14,003 nucleotides of DNA, taken from contig SXWG01000209.1 in NCBI GenBank assembly GCA_005789925.1, forward strand, positions 1 to 14,003, in the 5' to 3' direction. Shown piece after piece: positions 1 through 7,715 of the stretch. Below the pieces are notes generated by a model. It was not told where the DNA came from. It ran no database searches and worked only from the letters and a program-made list of their open reading frames with translations. The stretch comes from Actinomycetota bacterium. GTDB taxonomy: Bacteria; Actinomycetota; Acidimicrobiia; Acidimicrobiales; Ilumatobacteraceae. The position numbers and the translations under genes were made by a program. Position 1 is the first letter of the stretch. The number at the start of each line of letters is the position of its first letter.

Positions 1-348
1 AATGGCCTGCCCCTGTGGCTTGAAGATGCCGCCATTCGCGGACAGCAAGTCAGAGCGCTCCATGCCGTCCTTGCGGGGCATCGCGCCGACGAGAAACGCG
101 GCGTCCGCGTCGCCGAATGCGACATCGGCCTTGTCGGTGCAGACCACGTCTGTGAGCAATGGGAACGCGCAGTCATCGAGCTCCATGCGCACGCCCTCGA
201 GCGCACCGAGTGCGGGCGTCACCTCGAGCAATTGGAGAACGACCGGGGCCGATGGGCCAAATACGGCTCCCGACGCGATTCGGAACAAAATGGCATATCC
301 GATCTGGCCGGCAGCACCGGTGACCGTCACTCGTATTGGGTTCGTCAT
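1..348 (-). CDS. mdh: Malate dehydrogenase, N-terminal part (runs off left edge)
   Basis: Malate dehydrogenase reversibly oxidises malate to oxaloacetate with NAD+ in the cytosolic TCA cycle. The 116 visible residues hold the Rossmann start with the nucleotide-binding loop GAAGQIGY (11-18). A segment around LEVTPALGALEGVRMELDD (41-59) is typical of the cytosolic-like MDH type 2. The substrate-loop arginines lie in MPRKDGMERSDLL (R92, R98). The catalytic His/Asp half lies beyond base 1, so completeness cannot be judged; the family is about 325-330 residues. The ATG at 348 is preceded by AGAGG (355-351) two bases upstream, a rather short spacing, but the N-terminus aligns well with the family. 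It lies 27 bases downstream of the acyltransferase gene on the same strand and ends the conserved sucCD-purH-mdh block. Function is secure. Confidence 0.93.
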   Translation of the reverse strand, partial: MTNPIRVTVTGAAGQIGYAILFRIASGAVFGPSAPVVLQLLEVTPALGALEGVRMELDDCAFPLLTDVVCTDKADVAFGDADAAFLVGAMPRKDGMERSDLLSANGGIFKPQGQAI

Positions 349-375
349 GACCTCTAGGGTAGGCGCAGAGGCCCT

Positions 376-2289
376 TTAGCGACCTAATGCACCGAGAATC
401 TGGGTGATGTAGACGTCACGACCAGCGTCACTGAGGTGCACACCGTCGGCAGCGAACAGACCCTTTCGATCCGCAGTCAGTGCGAACCAATCGAGAATTT
501 GCACGTTCGGATACGTCGACGGCAGCGCGTTGATCAGGTTGTTGTTCTTCTTTTCCCACGCAGAACCCGGGATGCGGTTCGTCAACACCACCACCCGCCG
601 AACCTCAGCAAGTGGTTTCATCGCCGATGAGACACTTGCCTCGCTCATCGGGCCATTCGTTCCCAAGTGAATGACCACGTTGTCGCCCAGTTCACCCGTC
701 GACTTCAAATAATTGAAGATCTGTAACGACTCGCGAAACTGACGGTTCTTCTGGGCGTCGACCGTCACACCTTTGGCGCGCAACAAGTTGGCAGCGCCAA
801 GCATGACGGAGTCACCAACAGCCAACACATCGATCTTCGTGGATGGGCTGACACTGGGAGTGGTGACACCAGTCGATGCGGTGGGCAGGGACGTCGTTGA
901 TGCCAGCACATCGGTGACAGCGTCTTCGTTCTCATTCAGTGTCGCGGTGATGTCGTCTTGCTTTACGTCAGCAGTCGCGAGTGAAGCCACCGCAAAGATG
1001 GGCAACAAACTTGTCGCGACGATTCCGATCGTGACGCGCTGACGAAGTTCCGGGCGAGCCCTGACACCTTTCAGGAAAGTTCCACGTCGAATAGGAACTT
1101 CGATGTAACGGTATGACACCTCGGTGATGACCATCGTGACGGCCATGAGCCACACGAACTGCGACACCGTGAGTGGTTTGCCGGCAATTTTTCTGTACGC
1201 CTGGAAGACTGGCCAGTGGTACAAGTACAGACCATACGAACGCAGCCCGACCCACACGAAGAGCGGATTGCCGATGACCCAACGTCCGAGGTTCGACCGT
1301 GGATGCGTGACAGCCACGATGGCTGCGACGGATGTAAGACCGATGAGGAAGAAACCACCCTGAAAGAGCAGGTCATAACCCTGGCGACCGTTGTCGACAG
1401 TGACGACGACTTCGCGGAACGTCCATGCCATCCACCCGAGCGCGCCGACCGCGAGTACCCCGAGCAGGTCGAGCGGTGCAGCTGCGTATGCCACTCGCCC
1501 ACCAATCAACTTCCAGGGACGCCACACACATGCGAGTGATGCCCCAAGCAAAAGACCGCTGGCGCGGCTGACGGTGCTCAGATACAGAAAATCGACACGC
1601 AGCACATCTCGACCAAACAACGTGAAGTATTGCTCTGGTGTCTGCTCGATCGTTCCGATGGTTCCGGGCCGATACATGAGCACCGAGAACACGGTCAGTG
1701 CCACTGCGATAGTGAAGAACCACAATCCGAGTGTCGGAAGTGACCGATGACGGACGCGGCGCAGCAGCAAGAACATGACGAAGGGCCACACGATGTAGAA
1801 CTGCTCCTCCACCGCCAGTGACCAGAGATGACGTAGTGGAGCAAATGCGAAAGCGTCCGAGTACGACGAGCCGGTCCACACCTGGAACCAGTTCGTCACA
1901 TATGTGAAAGCACCGATGACATCACCACGAAGCATGCCAAGACGGTCAGCATCGAAGAATGCGCAGTACACAGAAATGCCCACCAGCAATGTCCACAGTG
2001 CGGGAAGCAATCGACGCGCGCGACGCCACCAGAAGTTCCCCAACACGACGCCTCCGGTGCGCTCACGCTCAGCGATGAGCAACAACGTGATGAGGTATCC
2101 GGAGATGACAAAGAAAATCTCGACGCCGATGAAACCTCCGCCGAGCCACGAGTGGTTGGCGTGGTACATGATGACGGCAAGGACGGCGATCGCACGTAGA
2201 CCGTCGAGACCTGGGATATACGGCACGACTGGTCCTCGGCGTGTGCCCCACGCTGGCGTACCTTCTGTCGTTGTGATGATGGTGCTCAC
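376..2289 (-). CDS. Membrane acyltransferase-3 / SGNH O-acyltransferase (OafA/OatA type)
   Basis: This 637-residue integral membrane protein probably moves an acyl (often acetyl) group onto a cell-surface glycan outside the cytoplasm; the substrate cannot be read from sequence. The acyltransferase-3 half (about 25-440) has roughly ten hydrophobic helices. Its family motifs are GLDGLRAIAV (27-36), His43, GVEIFFVISGYLIT (55-68), FWWRRARRLLPA (86-97) and RHLWSLAVEEQFY (153-165). A Thr/Ser-rich linker (about 443-483) leads to an SGNH hydrolase-like domain with GDS (492-494), GTN (543-545) and DGVH (615-618), so the catalytic Ser, Asn, Asp and His are all present. It starts at GTG 2289, seven bases after the metF stop, with no clear Shine-Dalgarno; no in-frame ATG occurs before the first membrane helix. 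Translation coupled to metF is likely. It is a cell-envelope gene among central-metabolism genes, which suggests an insertion into an older order. Confidence 0.9.
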   Translation of the reverse strand: MSTIITTTEGTPAWGTRRGPVVPYIPGLDGLRAIAVLAVIMYHANHSWLGGGFIGVEIFFVISGYLITLLLIAERERTGGVVLGNFWWRRARRLLPALWTLLVGISVYCAFFDADRLGMLRGDVIGAFTYVTNWFQVWTGSSYSDAFAFAPLRHLWSLAVEEQFYIVWPFVMFLLLRRVRHRSLPTLGLWFFTIAVALTVFSVLMYRPGTIGTIEQTPEQYFTLFGRDVLRVDFLYLSTVSRASGLLLGASLACVWRPWKLIGGRVAYAAAPLDLLGVLAVGALGWMAWTFREVVVTVDNGRQGYDLLFQGGFFLIGLTSVAAIVAVTHPRSNLGRWVIGNPLFVWVGLRSYGLYLYHWPVFQAYRKIAGKPLTVSQFVWLMAVTMVITEVSYRYIEVPIRRGTFLKGVRARPELRQRVTIGIVATSLLPIFAVASLATADVKQDDITATLNENEDAVTDVLASTTSLPTASTGVTTPSVSPSTKIDVLAVGDSVMLGAANLLRAKGVTVDAQKNRQFRESLQIFNYLKSTGELGDNVVIHLGTNGPMSEASVSSAMKPLAEVRRVVVLTNRIPGSAWEKKNNNLINALPSTYPNVQILDWFALTADRKGLFAADGVHLSDAGRDVYITQILGALGR

Positions 2290-2296
2290 GATGTGG

Positions 2297-3157
2297 TCAG
2301 CCGACGGGCAGCCCGAGTTGGGCGTAGATCTCCCGTGTCGCAGTGGACTTGTTCAGCGTGTAAAACTGCAGTCCGGGTGCGCCAGCTTCGAGGAGTGCGG
2401 CACACAACTCGGTGGCTGCTTCGACTCCGATGTCACGTACTTCTTCCGGTGTTGCGCCTCTCTCAAGTCGTTCACGCAGCCATGCAGGAAACGCTGCCCC
2501 TGACAACTGAGCCATGCGCTCAACCTGTGCGAGGTTCGTGACCGGCATGATTCCTGGCAACACAGGTTTGTGTACTCCGAGGTCAGCAAGGTCGTTCACC
2601 AACGACTGGTAGTGCTCGACATCGAAGAAGAACTGAGTGACAGCAAAGTCAGCTTGCTGCAACTTCGCGGCGAGGTGACGTCGGTCGGTGGCGAGATCCG
2701 GAGATCGCGGGTGTCCCTCTGGATGAGCCGCCACACCGACTGACATCGTGGCAATCGAACGCACATGCTCGATGAGGTCGGTTGCATACACATAATCACT
2801 CGGACGAGTGTCAGCAATGTCTTTGGGTGGGTCTCCTGCAAGCGCCAAGACGTTCTCGACTCCTGCGCTCACGTACGTGGCGATGATGTCTTCGATTTCA
2901 GCCCGTGAATGACCCACACACGTGAGGTGCGCCATGGGTGGAATGGACGTCTCGCGGCGCACCCAGAGCACAACGTCGCGGGTGAACTCACGCGTCGTGC
3001 CACCGGCCCCGTATGTGACGGACACGAAGGAGGGAGCCAAGGGTGCCAACTCGGCGATTGTCTGACCGAGTGAGATCTGAGCCTGCACGGTCTTGGGCGG
3101 CGAGAACTCGAATGAGAATGTTCGACCTGCTGCGAGTAGGTCTGCGATGCGCGCCAC
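2297..3157 (-). CDS. metF: 5,10-methylenetetrahydrofolate reductase
   Basis: MetF is a cytosolic flavoprotein that reduces 5,10-methylene-THF to 5-methyl-THF, the methyl donor for methionine synthesis. The 286 residues form one TIM-barrel domain, the usual bacterial length. Diagnostic residues are the catalytic Glu17 in FSFEFSPPK, the SVTYGAGGTTRE segment (46-57), Asp109 in ALAGDPPKD contacting FAD, and Gln175 in FAVTQFFFD for folate binding. It starts at GTG 3157; the upstream Shine-Dalgarno is weak, but the start fits the family N-terminus. It lies 52 bases after purH on the same strand, and that gap holds a GC-rich stem-loop. Purine synthesis (purH uses 10-formyl-THF) and MetF draw on the same one-carbon pool. 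In other actinobacteria this place near purH and mdh is held by folD, as I recall. No truncation is seen. Confidence 0.95.
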   Translation of the reverse strand: MARIADLLAAGRTFSFEFSPPKTVQAQISLGQTIAELAPLAPSFVSVTYGAGGTTREFTRDVVLWVRRETSIPPMAHLTCVGHSRAEIEDIIATYVSAGVENVLALAGDPPKDIADTRPSDYVYATDLIEHVRSIATMSVGVAAHPEGHPRSPDLATDRRHLAAKLQQADFAVTQFFFDVEHYQSLVNDLADLGVHKPVLPGIMPVTNLAQVERMAQLSGAAFPAWLRERLERGATPEEVRDIGVEAATELCAALLEAGAPGLQFYTLNKSTATREIYAQLGLPVG

Positions 3158-3176
3158 TTCGTCAGTCTACGACGGG

Positions 3177-3195
3177 GCCACGGGGCTGCCGTGGC
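3177..3195 (-). other. GC-rich stem-loop between purH and metF
   Basis: A perfect 7-bp inverted repeat (GCCACGG and CCGTGGC, 5-base loop) sits 15 bases after the purH stop in the transcribed direction and 20 bases before the metF GTG. There is no U-tract after it, so it is not a classical intrinsic terminator. It could slow transcription, protect the upstream mRNA end or lower metF translation. The repeat is seen directly; any role is inferred. Confidence 0.35.
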
Positions 3196-3209
3196 AGACC
3201 CGACGGTCG

Positions 3210-4718
3210 TCAGTGACGAAAATGACGCATGCCGGTGTGGACCATGGCCATGCCATGTTCGTCGGCTGCAGTCGTCGATTCATCGTCACGTTTGCTGCCA
3301 CCTGGCTGCACCACGGCAGTGACCCCTGCACGACCCAACTCATCAATGGTGTCCCGAAAAGGAAAGAATGCGTCACTCGCAGCAACGGCACCAACCACAC
3401 GTTCACCTGCACGTTTGAGGGCAATACGCGCAGCGTCCACTCGATTTGGTTGTCCACCACATATTCCGACCGCGACACCATTTTTTGCCAAAACGATGGC
3501 GTTGCTCCATGTTGCTGCGACGACTTTCCACGCCAACAACATGTCGGTCCATTCAGAATCGGTCGGCGTGCGCTTGGTGACGACTTCATGTTCGTCGAGC
3601 GGTTGATCGACGTCGTCGATTGTCTGGACGAGTACTCCACCGTCGATGCTGCGGACATCGAGTCCGGCGTTGTTGAATGGCGCTCCGGCCTCATACACAC
3701 GCAGTGAGTCCTTCTGGGTGAGCACATCGAGTGCGTCGGCGCTGTACGACGGTGCCACCACGACCTCTGTAAACACCTCAGCAATGGCGCGCGCCGTGGC
3801 TTCGTCGATCTCACGATTGACTGCGACGATTCCGCCATATGCGCTGACGGGGTCGGCGCCGTGGGCCCGTGAGTACGCATCAAACGCGGAGTCGCCAAGC
3901 GCAACACCGCAGGGGTTTGCATGTTTGACCACGACTGCTGCAGGTTCCACGAATGAGTTCACCAACTGCCACGCCGCCTCTGTGTCGAGCACGTTGAGAT
4001 ACGACATTTCTCTGCCGTTCAACTGCAGCGCACTGTCCCACCAACTCTCCACACCCGGACGTCGATAACGGGCACCTGCCTGATGAGGGTTCTCGCCGTA
4101 CCGCAACACTTCGTCGCGCTCAGCCACAATGGTGAGCAGGGTCGGAAGTGAGATGTCGACGGTCTGATCAAAGTCGGAACCCATCCACGCAGCAATGGCC
4201 GCGTCATACGCGCTCGTAATGCGGAATGCCTTCTGCGCGAGTTGACGACGCGTGTGAACACTGAAATCACCATGGCTGAGCATGTCGAGCACGGTGGCAT
4301 AGTCAGCAGGGTCCACCACAACTCCTACTCGAGAGAAGTTCTTTGCCGCCGCACGCACAAGCGCCGGACCACCGATATCAATCAAGTCGACACTCGGATT
4401 TGATTGGAAGGGATACAAGTTCACTACGACGAGATCAATCGGCTCGATGCCGTACCGGGCCATATCCACCTTGTGGTCTGGGTCGTTCAGGTCGGCGAGA
4501 ATGCCGCCGTGAATCGTCGGGTGAAGCGTCACCACACGGTGTCCGAGAATGGCTGGCAGTCCTGTCACATCAGCGACGTCTGTGACCGGAACACCAGCAT
4601 CTGACAGGACCTTTGCGGTTCCACCCGAGGAGATCAACTCCCAGCCGAGTTCAGCCAGCGACGTCGCGAATTCGACGATGCCGGACTTGTCGTAGACCGA
4701 AAGGAGTGCGCGGGTCAT
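3210..4718 (-). CDS. purH: Bifunctional AICAR transformylase / IMP cyclohydrolase
   Basis: PurH performs the last two steps of purine synthesis: AICAR is formylated by 10-formyl-THF to FAICAR, which is then closed to IMP. The 502 residues match the family (about 510-530). The N-terminal MGS-like cyclohydrolase domain (about 1-140) carries ALLSVYDKSG, SSGGTAK and TLHPTIHGG. The transformylase domain holds LRYGENPHQ (205-213), NGREMSYLN and the catalytic Lys265-His266 pair in VVVKHANPCG. The C-terminus ends in the family pattern PGGSKRDDES ... MAMVHTGMRHFRH. The ATG at 4718 follows the sucD TAA with no gap (TAAATG), so the two genes are co-transcribed and probably coupled. purN, often just before purH in actinobacteria, is not here. 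Confidence 0.96.
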   Translation of the reverse strand: MTRALLSVYDKSGIVEFATSLAELGWELISSGGTAKVLSDAGVPVTDVADVTGLPAILGHRVVTLHPTIHGGILADLNDPDHKVDMARYGIEPIDLVVVNLYPFQSNPSVDLIDIGGPALVRAAAKNFSRVGVVVDPADYATVLDMLSHGDFSVHTRRQLAQKAFRITSAYDAAIAAWMGSDFDQTVDISLPTLLTIVAERDEVLRYGENPHQAGARYRRPGVESWWDSALQLNGREMSYLNVLDTEAAWQLVNSFVEPAAVVVKHANPCGVALGDSAFDAYSRAHGADPVSAYGGIVAVNREIDEATARAIAEVFTEVVVAPSYSADALDVLTQKDSLRVYEAGAPFNNAGLDVRSIDGGVLVQTIDDVDQPLDEHEVVTKRTPTDSEWTDMLLAWKVVAATWSNAIVLAKNGVAVGICGGQPNRVDAARIALKRAGERVVGAVAASDAFFPFRDTIDELGRAGVTAVVQPGGSKRDDESTTAADEHGMAMVHTGMRHFRH

Positions 4719-5618
4719 TTAGCCAAGTCCCTTCACGATGTCTGCCATGAGCAAGCCAGCCTCAGTCGGATTCAACCCGACTTTCACACCTGCGTCGCGC
4801 AGTGCGTCCATCTTGCCTTGCGCAGTTCCCTTGCCACCCGAGACGATCGCTCCAGCGTGACCCATCTTCTTACCCGCGGGTGCAGTGACACCGGCGATGT
4901 ACGCCGACATCGGCTTCGACACGTTCGCCTTGATGAAGTCAGCGGCTTCTTCCTCAGCGCTGCCACCGATTTCACCGATCATGATGATCGCGTGCGTCTC
5001 GGGATCCTTCTCGAACTCTGCAAGACAGTCGATGAAGGAGGTTCCTGGTACGGGATCTCCACCAATACCCACACATGTGCTGACGCCGATACCAAGCTGC
5101 TTCAGTTCATACAACGCTTGGTACGTGAGCGTTCCCGAACGCGACACGATGCCGACGTTCGGGCCCTTCGCTGTCGGAGGCTGAGCGATCTCGCCGGCAG
5201 TGATGCCGATATTGCACTTGCCGGGGCTGATGATTCCGGGGCAATTCGGACCGAGCAGACGAGTCTTCGTGAAGTCACGCTTCAACGTATTGAACGTACG
5301 AGCCTCGTCTTGTGCGGGAATTCCTTCCGTGATGCACACCACGAAACCGATGCCAGCTTGTGCAGCCTCGAGAATCGCCGCGGGAGCCGCCTTCGGAGGC
5401 ACTGCAACGAACGAGGCAGTTGCGCCGGTTGCTGCGACAGCTTCGGCGACAGAGTTGAACACCGGGATGCCCTCGACGTCGGTGCCGCCCTTGCCTGGGG
5501 TGACTCCACCGACGACCTGGGTGCCATACGCCTTGTTGCGTAGTCCGTGGTACTTGCCTTGTCCACCGGTGAGGCCTTGGACAATGACCTTGGTGTTCTC
5601 GTTGACGAAAATTGCCAT
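4719..5618 (-). CDS. sucD: Succinyl-CoA synthetase, alpha subunit
   Basis: SucD is the CoA-binding, phosphohistidine subunit of succinyl-CoA synthetase (succinyl-CoA + NDP + Pi to succinate + NTP + CoA), a TCA-cycle enzyme that works with SucC. The 299 residues are near the family length of about 290-300. The N-terminal CoA-binding Rossmann domain contains VIVQGLTGGQGKYH (11-24). The central region has LLGPNCPGIISPGKCNIGI. The phosphorylated histidine is His254 in GHAGAIVSGGKGTA, equivalent to His246 of E. coli. The ATG at 5618 is preceded by AGGGAAG. The gene starts 10 bases after the sucC stop and ends flush against the purH start. Nothing is broken. Confidence 0.97.
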   Translation of the reverse strand: MAIFVNENTKVIVQGLTGGQGKYHGLRNKAYGTQVVGGVTPGKGGTDVEGIPVFNSVAEAVAATGATASFVAVPPKAAPAAILEAAQAGIGFVVCITEGIPAQDEARTFNTLKRDFTKTRLLGPNCPGIISPGKCNIGITAGEIAQPPTAKGPNVGIVSRSGTLTYQALYELKQLGIGVSTCVGIGGDPVPGTSFIDCLAEFEKDPETHAIIMIGEIGGSAEEEAADFIKANVSKPMSAYIAGVTAPAGKKMGHAGAIVSGGKGTAQGKMDALRDAGVKVGLNPTEAGLLMADIVKGLG

Positions 5619-5628
5619 GGCGTCTTCC

Positions 5629-6777
5629 CTACTTCTTCGCGATCTCGACGGCGGCCTTGGCGGCCTCCAACATGGTGGGTTTGCTCACCAGCTTTGACTC
5701 GGGGATTCCTGCATTACGCAGAATTTCCCGACCCTCTTCGGCGTTCGTTCCGTCAAGACGAATGACGATTGGCGCACGTAGATCGACACGTCCGAGTGCT
5801 TCGACGATGCCTTTCGCCACTTCTTCGCCGCGCGTGATGCCACCAAAGATGTTGATGAAGATGCTCTTCACGTTCGTGTCGAAGTTGATGACTTCGAGAG
5901 CACTCGCCATGACATCGGCGTTCGCGCCTCCACCGATGTCGAGGAAGTTCGCTGCTGTGCCGCCGACTTGGTTGACGACGTCGAGAGTGCTCATGGCAAG
6001 TCCGGCGCCATTCGCGATGATTCCGACGAAGCCGTCAAGACCGATGTACTGAAGGCCCTTGTCACGTGCGAGCTTCTCGCGATCATCAAGCTCGACCGTC
6101 GCCTTGAACTCGTCCCACTCTGGGTGACGAAAATCTGCATTGGCATCGAGGCTGACCTTCGCGTCAAGTGCGTGCACTTCGCCAGTCGGCTTCAAGATAA
6201 GCGGGTTGATTTCTGCAAGGTCACAGTCACCTTCAGTGAAACAACGGTAGAGCTTCACCAAGATGTCCGCGACTCCGTCTTGTGCCTTGGCGGGAATCTT
6301 TGCGTCGATTGCTGCTTTCTTCGCGACTGCTGCCGAGAGACCCTCGACCGGGTTCACGTGCAACTTGACGATTGCATCAGAATCCTTCGCTGCGACTTCT
6401 TCGATGTCGACACCACCCTGCGCGCTCAACATGAGGAGGTGCTTCTTTGCCGCGCGATCGAGCGTGAACGATGCGTAGTACTCCTCGTCGATGTCAGAGG
6501 CGTGCTCTACCCACACACGCTTCACGACGTGACCCTTGATGTCCATGCCGAGGATGTTCCCCGCATGCGTCCGCACTTCGTCGGCATTGTTGGCAAGCTT
6601 GATGCCGCCTGCCTTGCCGCGACCACCGACCTGCACTTGTGCCTTCACCACCACCGGGTACTGCGAACTGTCCGCCACTTTCACCGCTTGGTCAACGGTG
6701 TCCGCGACGCCACCGGCTGACACCGGTATGTCGAAGCGCGCGAAATACTGCTTGCCTTGGTACTCAAAGAGGTCCAC
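5629..6777 (-). CDS. sucC: Succinyl-CoA synthetase, beta subunit (ADP-forming type)
   Basis: SucC carries the nucleotide-binding ATP-grasp fold of succinyl-CoA synthetase and pairs with SucD. The 382 residues match the family. It begins MDLFEYQGKQ; the ATP-grasp basic segment is VVVKAQVQVGGRGKAGGIKL (42-61). Other landmarks are AEINPLIL (188-195), DAKV (205-208), the ANGAGLAMSTLD loop (255-266) and FGGITR (311-316). The start is GTG 6777, with GGGAG about six bases upstream inside the end of the preceding B12-domain gene; only two bases separate that gene's TAA from this GTG. That spacing ties SucC synthesis to the methylmalonyl-CoA mutase subunit. ADP or GDP preference was not determined. 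Confidence 0.97.
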   Translation of the reverse strand: MDLFEYQGKQYFARFDIPVSAGGVADTVDQAVKVADSSQYPVVVKAQVQVGGRGKAGGIKLANNADEVRTHAGNILGMDIKGHVVKRVWVEHASDIDEEYYASFTLDRAAKKHLLMLSAQGGVDIEEVAAKDSDAIVKLHVNPVEGLSAAVAKKAAIDAKIPAKAQDGVADILVKLYRCFTEGDCDLAEINPLILKPTGEVHALDAKVSLDANADFRHPEWDEFKATVELDDREKLARDKGLQYIGLDGFVGIIANGAGLAMSTLDVVNQVGGTAANFLDIGGGANADVMASALEVINFDTNVKSIFINIFGGITRGEEVAKGIVEALGRVDLRAPIVIRLDGTNAEEGREILRNAGIPESKLVSKPTMLEAAKAAVEIAKK

Positions 6778-6779
6778 TC

Positions 6780-7181
6780 TTACTCCCTGTTGTCGAGTTC
6801 TTGTTCAAGCCACTGACAGATGCTCTTCAATGAAGAGCCAGGGCCGAAGATATTTGCAACACCTTGTTCTTGAAGCGCACGAGCATCTGCATCGGGAATG
6901 ACTCCGCCACCGAAGATGAGGATGTCACCAAGATCACGTGCACGAAGTTCTTCCATCACACGTGGGAAAAGTGTCAGATGCGCACCAGACAGCAACGATA
7001 ATCCGACGGCATCAACGTCTTCCTGAAGAGCGGTTTCGGCGATCTGCTCCGGCGTCTGATGCAGACCGGTATAGATGACCTCGAACCCATGGTCGCGCAG
7101 TGCGCGGGTGATGGTCTTGGCCCCACGGTCATGACCATCGAGGCCAGGTTTGGCAACGACGACTCGGTAAGGGCGCTTCAC
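6780..7181 (-). CDS. Methylmalonyl-CoA mutase, stand-alone cobalamin-binding subunit
   Basis: This 133-residue protein is a single B12-binding domain of the methylmalonyl-CoA mutase C-terminal type. It holds adenosylcobalamin for the interconversion of (R)-methylmalonyl-CoA and succinyl-CoA. The cobalamin signature is complete: D15-x-H17-x-x-G20 in KPGLDGHDRGAK, with His17 the lower axial ligand; SLLSGAH (62-68) for the SxL motif; and the GGG loop at 91-93 followed by VIPDADA. It is far shorter than a full mutase (about 700 residues), so it must pair with a separate catalytic chain, which is not in this window. A relative such as a 2-hydroxyisobutyryl- or ethylmalonyl-CoA mutase small chain is possible. 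GTG 7181 is the only usable start, because an in-frame TAA lies two codons upstream. It heads the sucC-sucD-purH-metF run, which fits methylmalonyl-CoA entering the TCA cycle as succinyl-CoA. Confidence 0.9.
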   Translation of the reverse strand: MKRPYRVVVAKPGLDGHDRGAKTITRALRDHGFEVIYTGLHQTPEQIAETALQEDVDAVGLSLLSGAHLTLFPRVMEELRARDLGDILIFGGGVIPDADARALQEQGVANIFGPGSSLKSICQWLEQELDNRE

Positions 7182-7238
7182 AAGTGTTTAACCCTACGCC
7201 GTGAGGCGTTTCAGCCACGAAACGACCACAATGGAGAG

Positions 7239-7715
7239 GTGGCTGGCTTCCGCTTGCGTTCCCCCTTGGCCCGTGCCGTGGCACCAGTACTGGCTGGAAT
7301 TGCCTTTATCGCAGTTCTTTTCCTGGCCACATGGGGCGTGGCCGCGTTTATCTCAGATCGCGGAGAGAACATCACCAACTTGGGCTCGTCCATCTTCGAG
7401 GTCGGGCAGGTCGAACGTATCGCCAAGATTGTTGCCGATGACGGTCCGCTTCTCTTCCCTGATTTGAAGAGTCCCGCTGGAGTCCGCTCCGTCGTGCTTG
7501 ATCACACCGGCGACGACGCGACCAAGGGTTGGCAGGTGTACTACGGCTTCCCTGCGGGACGAGACCCATCGTGTCTCGTCGAACATGTGAAAGGCACGCG
7601 AACGTTCACCGACTGCGACGACAACATCATTGACGTTGAAAAACTTGCCTTGCCCCCCGACGTGCGGCCTGTCGTCGAAAACCGCATACGGCTCTACATC
7701 GACCTCCGCGGTTAG
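7239..7715 (+). CDS. Small one-TM protein with a possible degenerate Rieske-like domain
   Basis: I do not recognise a named family. Taken from GTG 7239 it has 158 residues: a short basic start, one strongly hydrophobic helix (about 12-36, rich in A, V, L, F), then a soluble domain of about 120 residues. The soluble part has a tryptophan-containing strand GWQVYYGF, then Cys112 and Cys126 in DPSC ... FTDCDDN, and ends VRPVVENRIRLYIDL. The order (strand, cysteine, x13, cysteine, closing strands) resembles membrane-anchored Rieske domains, but the cluster histidines (CxH, CxxH) are missing. The two cysteines might form a disulfide. The start is unsure: GGAG (7233-7236) is only two bases before the GTG, and TTG 7254 is an alternative. 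It is transcribed away from the mutase gene, and its TAG overlaps the flavodoxin stop head-on. Confidence 0.7.
   Translation: MAGFRLRSPLARAVAPVLAGIAFIAVLFLATWGVAAFISDRGENITNLGSSIFEVGQVERIAKIVADDGPLLFPDLKSPAGVRSVVLDHTGDDATKGWQVYYGFPAGRDPSCLVEHVKGTRTFTDCDDNIIDVEKLALPPDVRPVVENRIRLYIDLRG

Noticed and set aside
351..370. CCTCT ... AGAGG inverted repeat over the mdh ribosome site as a regulatory hairpin
   Set aside because: It has only 5 bp with an 11-base loop and no supporting feature; chance is likely.
4818..5543. Long open frames opposite sucD, sucC, pcrA and purH
   Set aside because: They are shadows of conserved genes caused by the codon bias of GC-rich DNA; none shows domain motifs or its own ribosome site.
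7059..7238. A longer plus-strand start for the small membrane protein
   Set aside because: It would run antisense through the conserved N-terminus and cobalamin motif of the B12 subunit, and the extra residues show no protein-like character.
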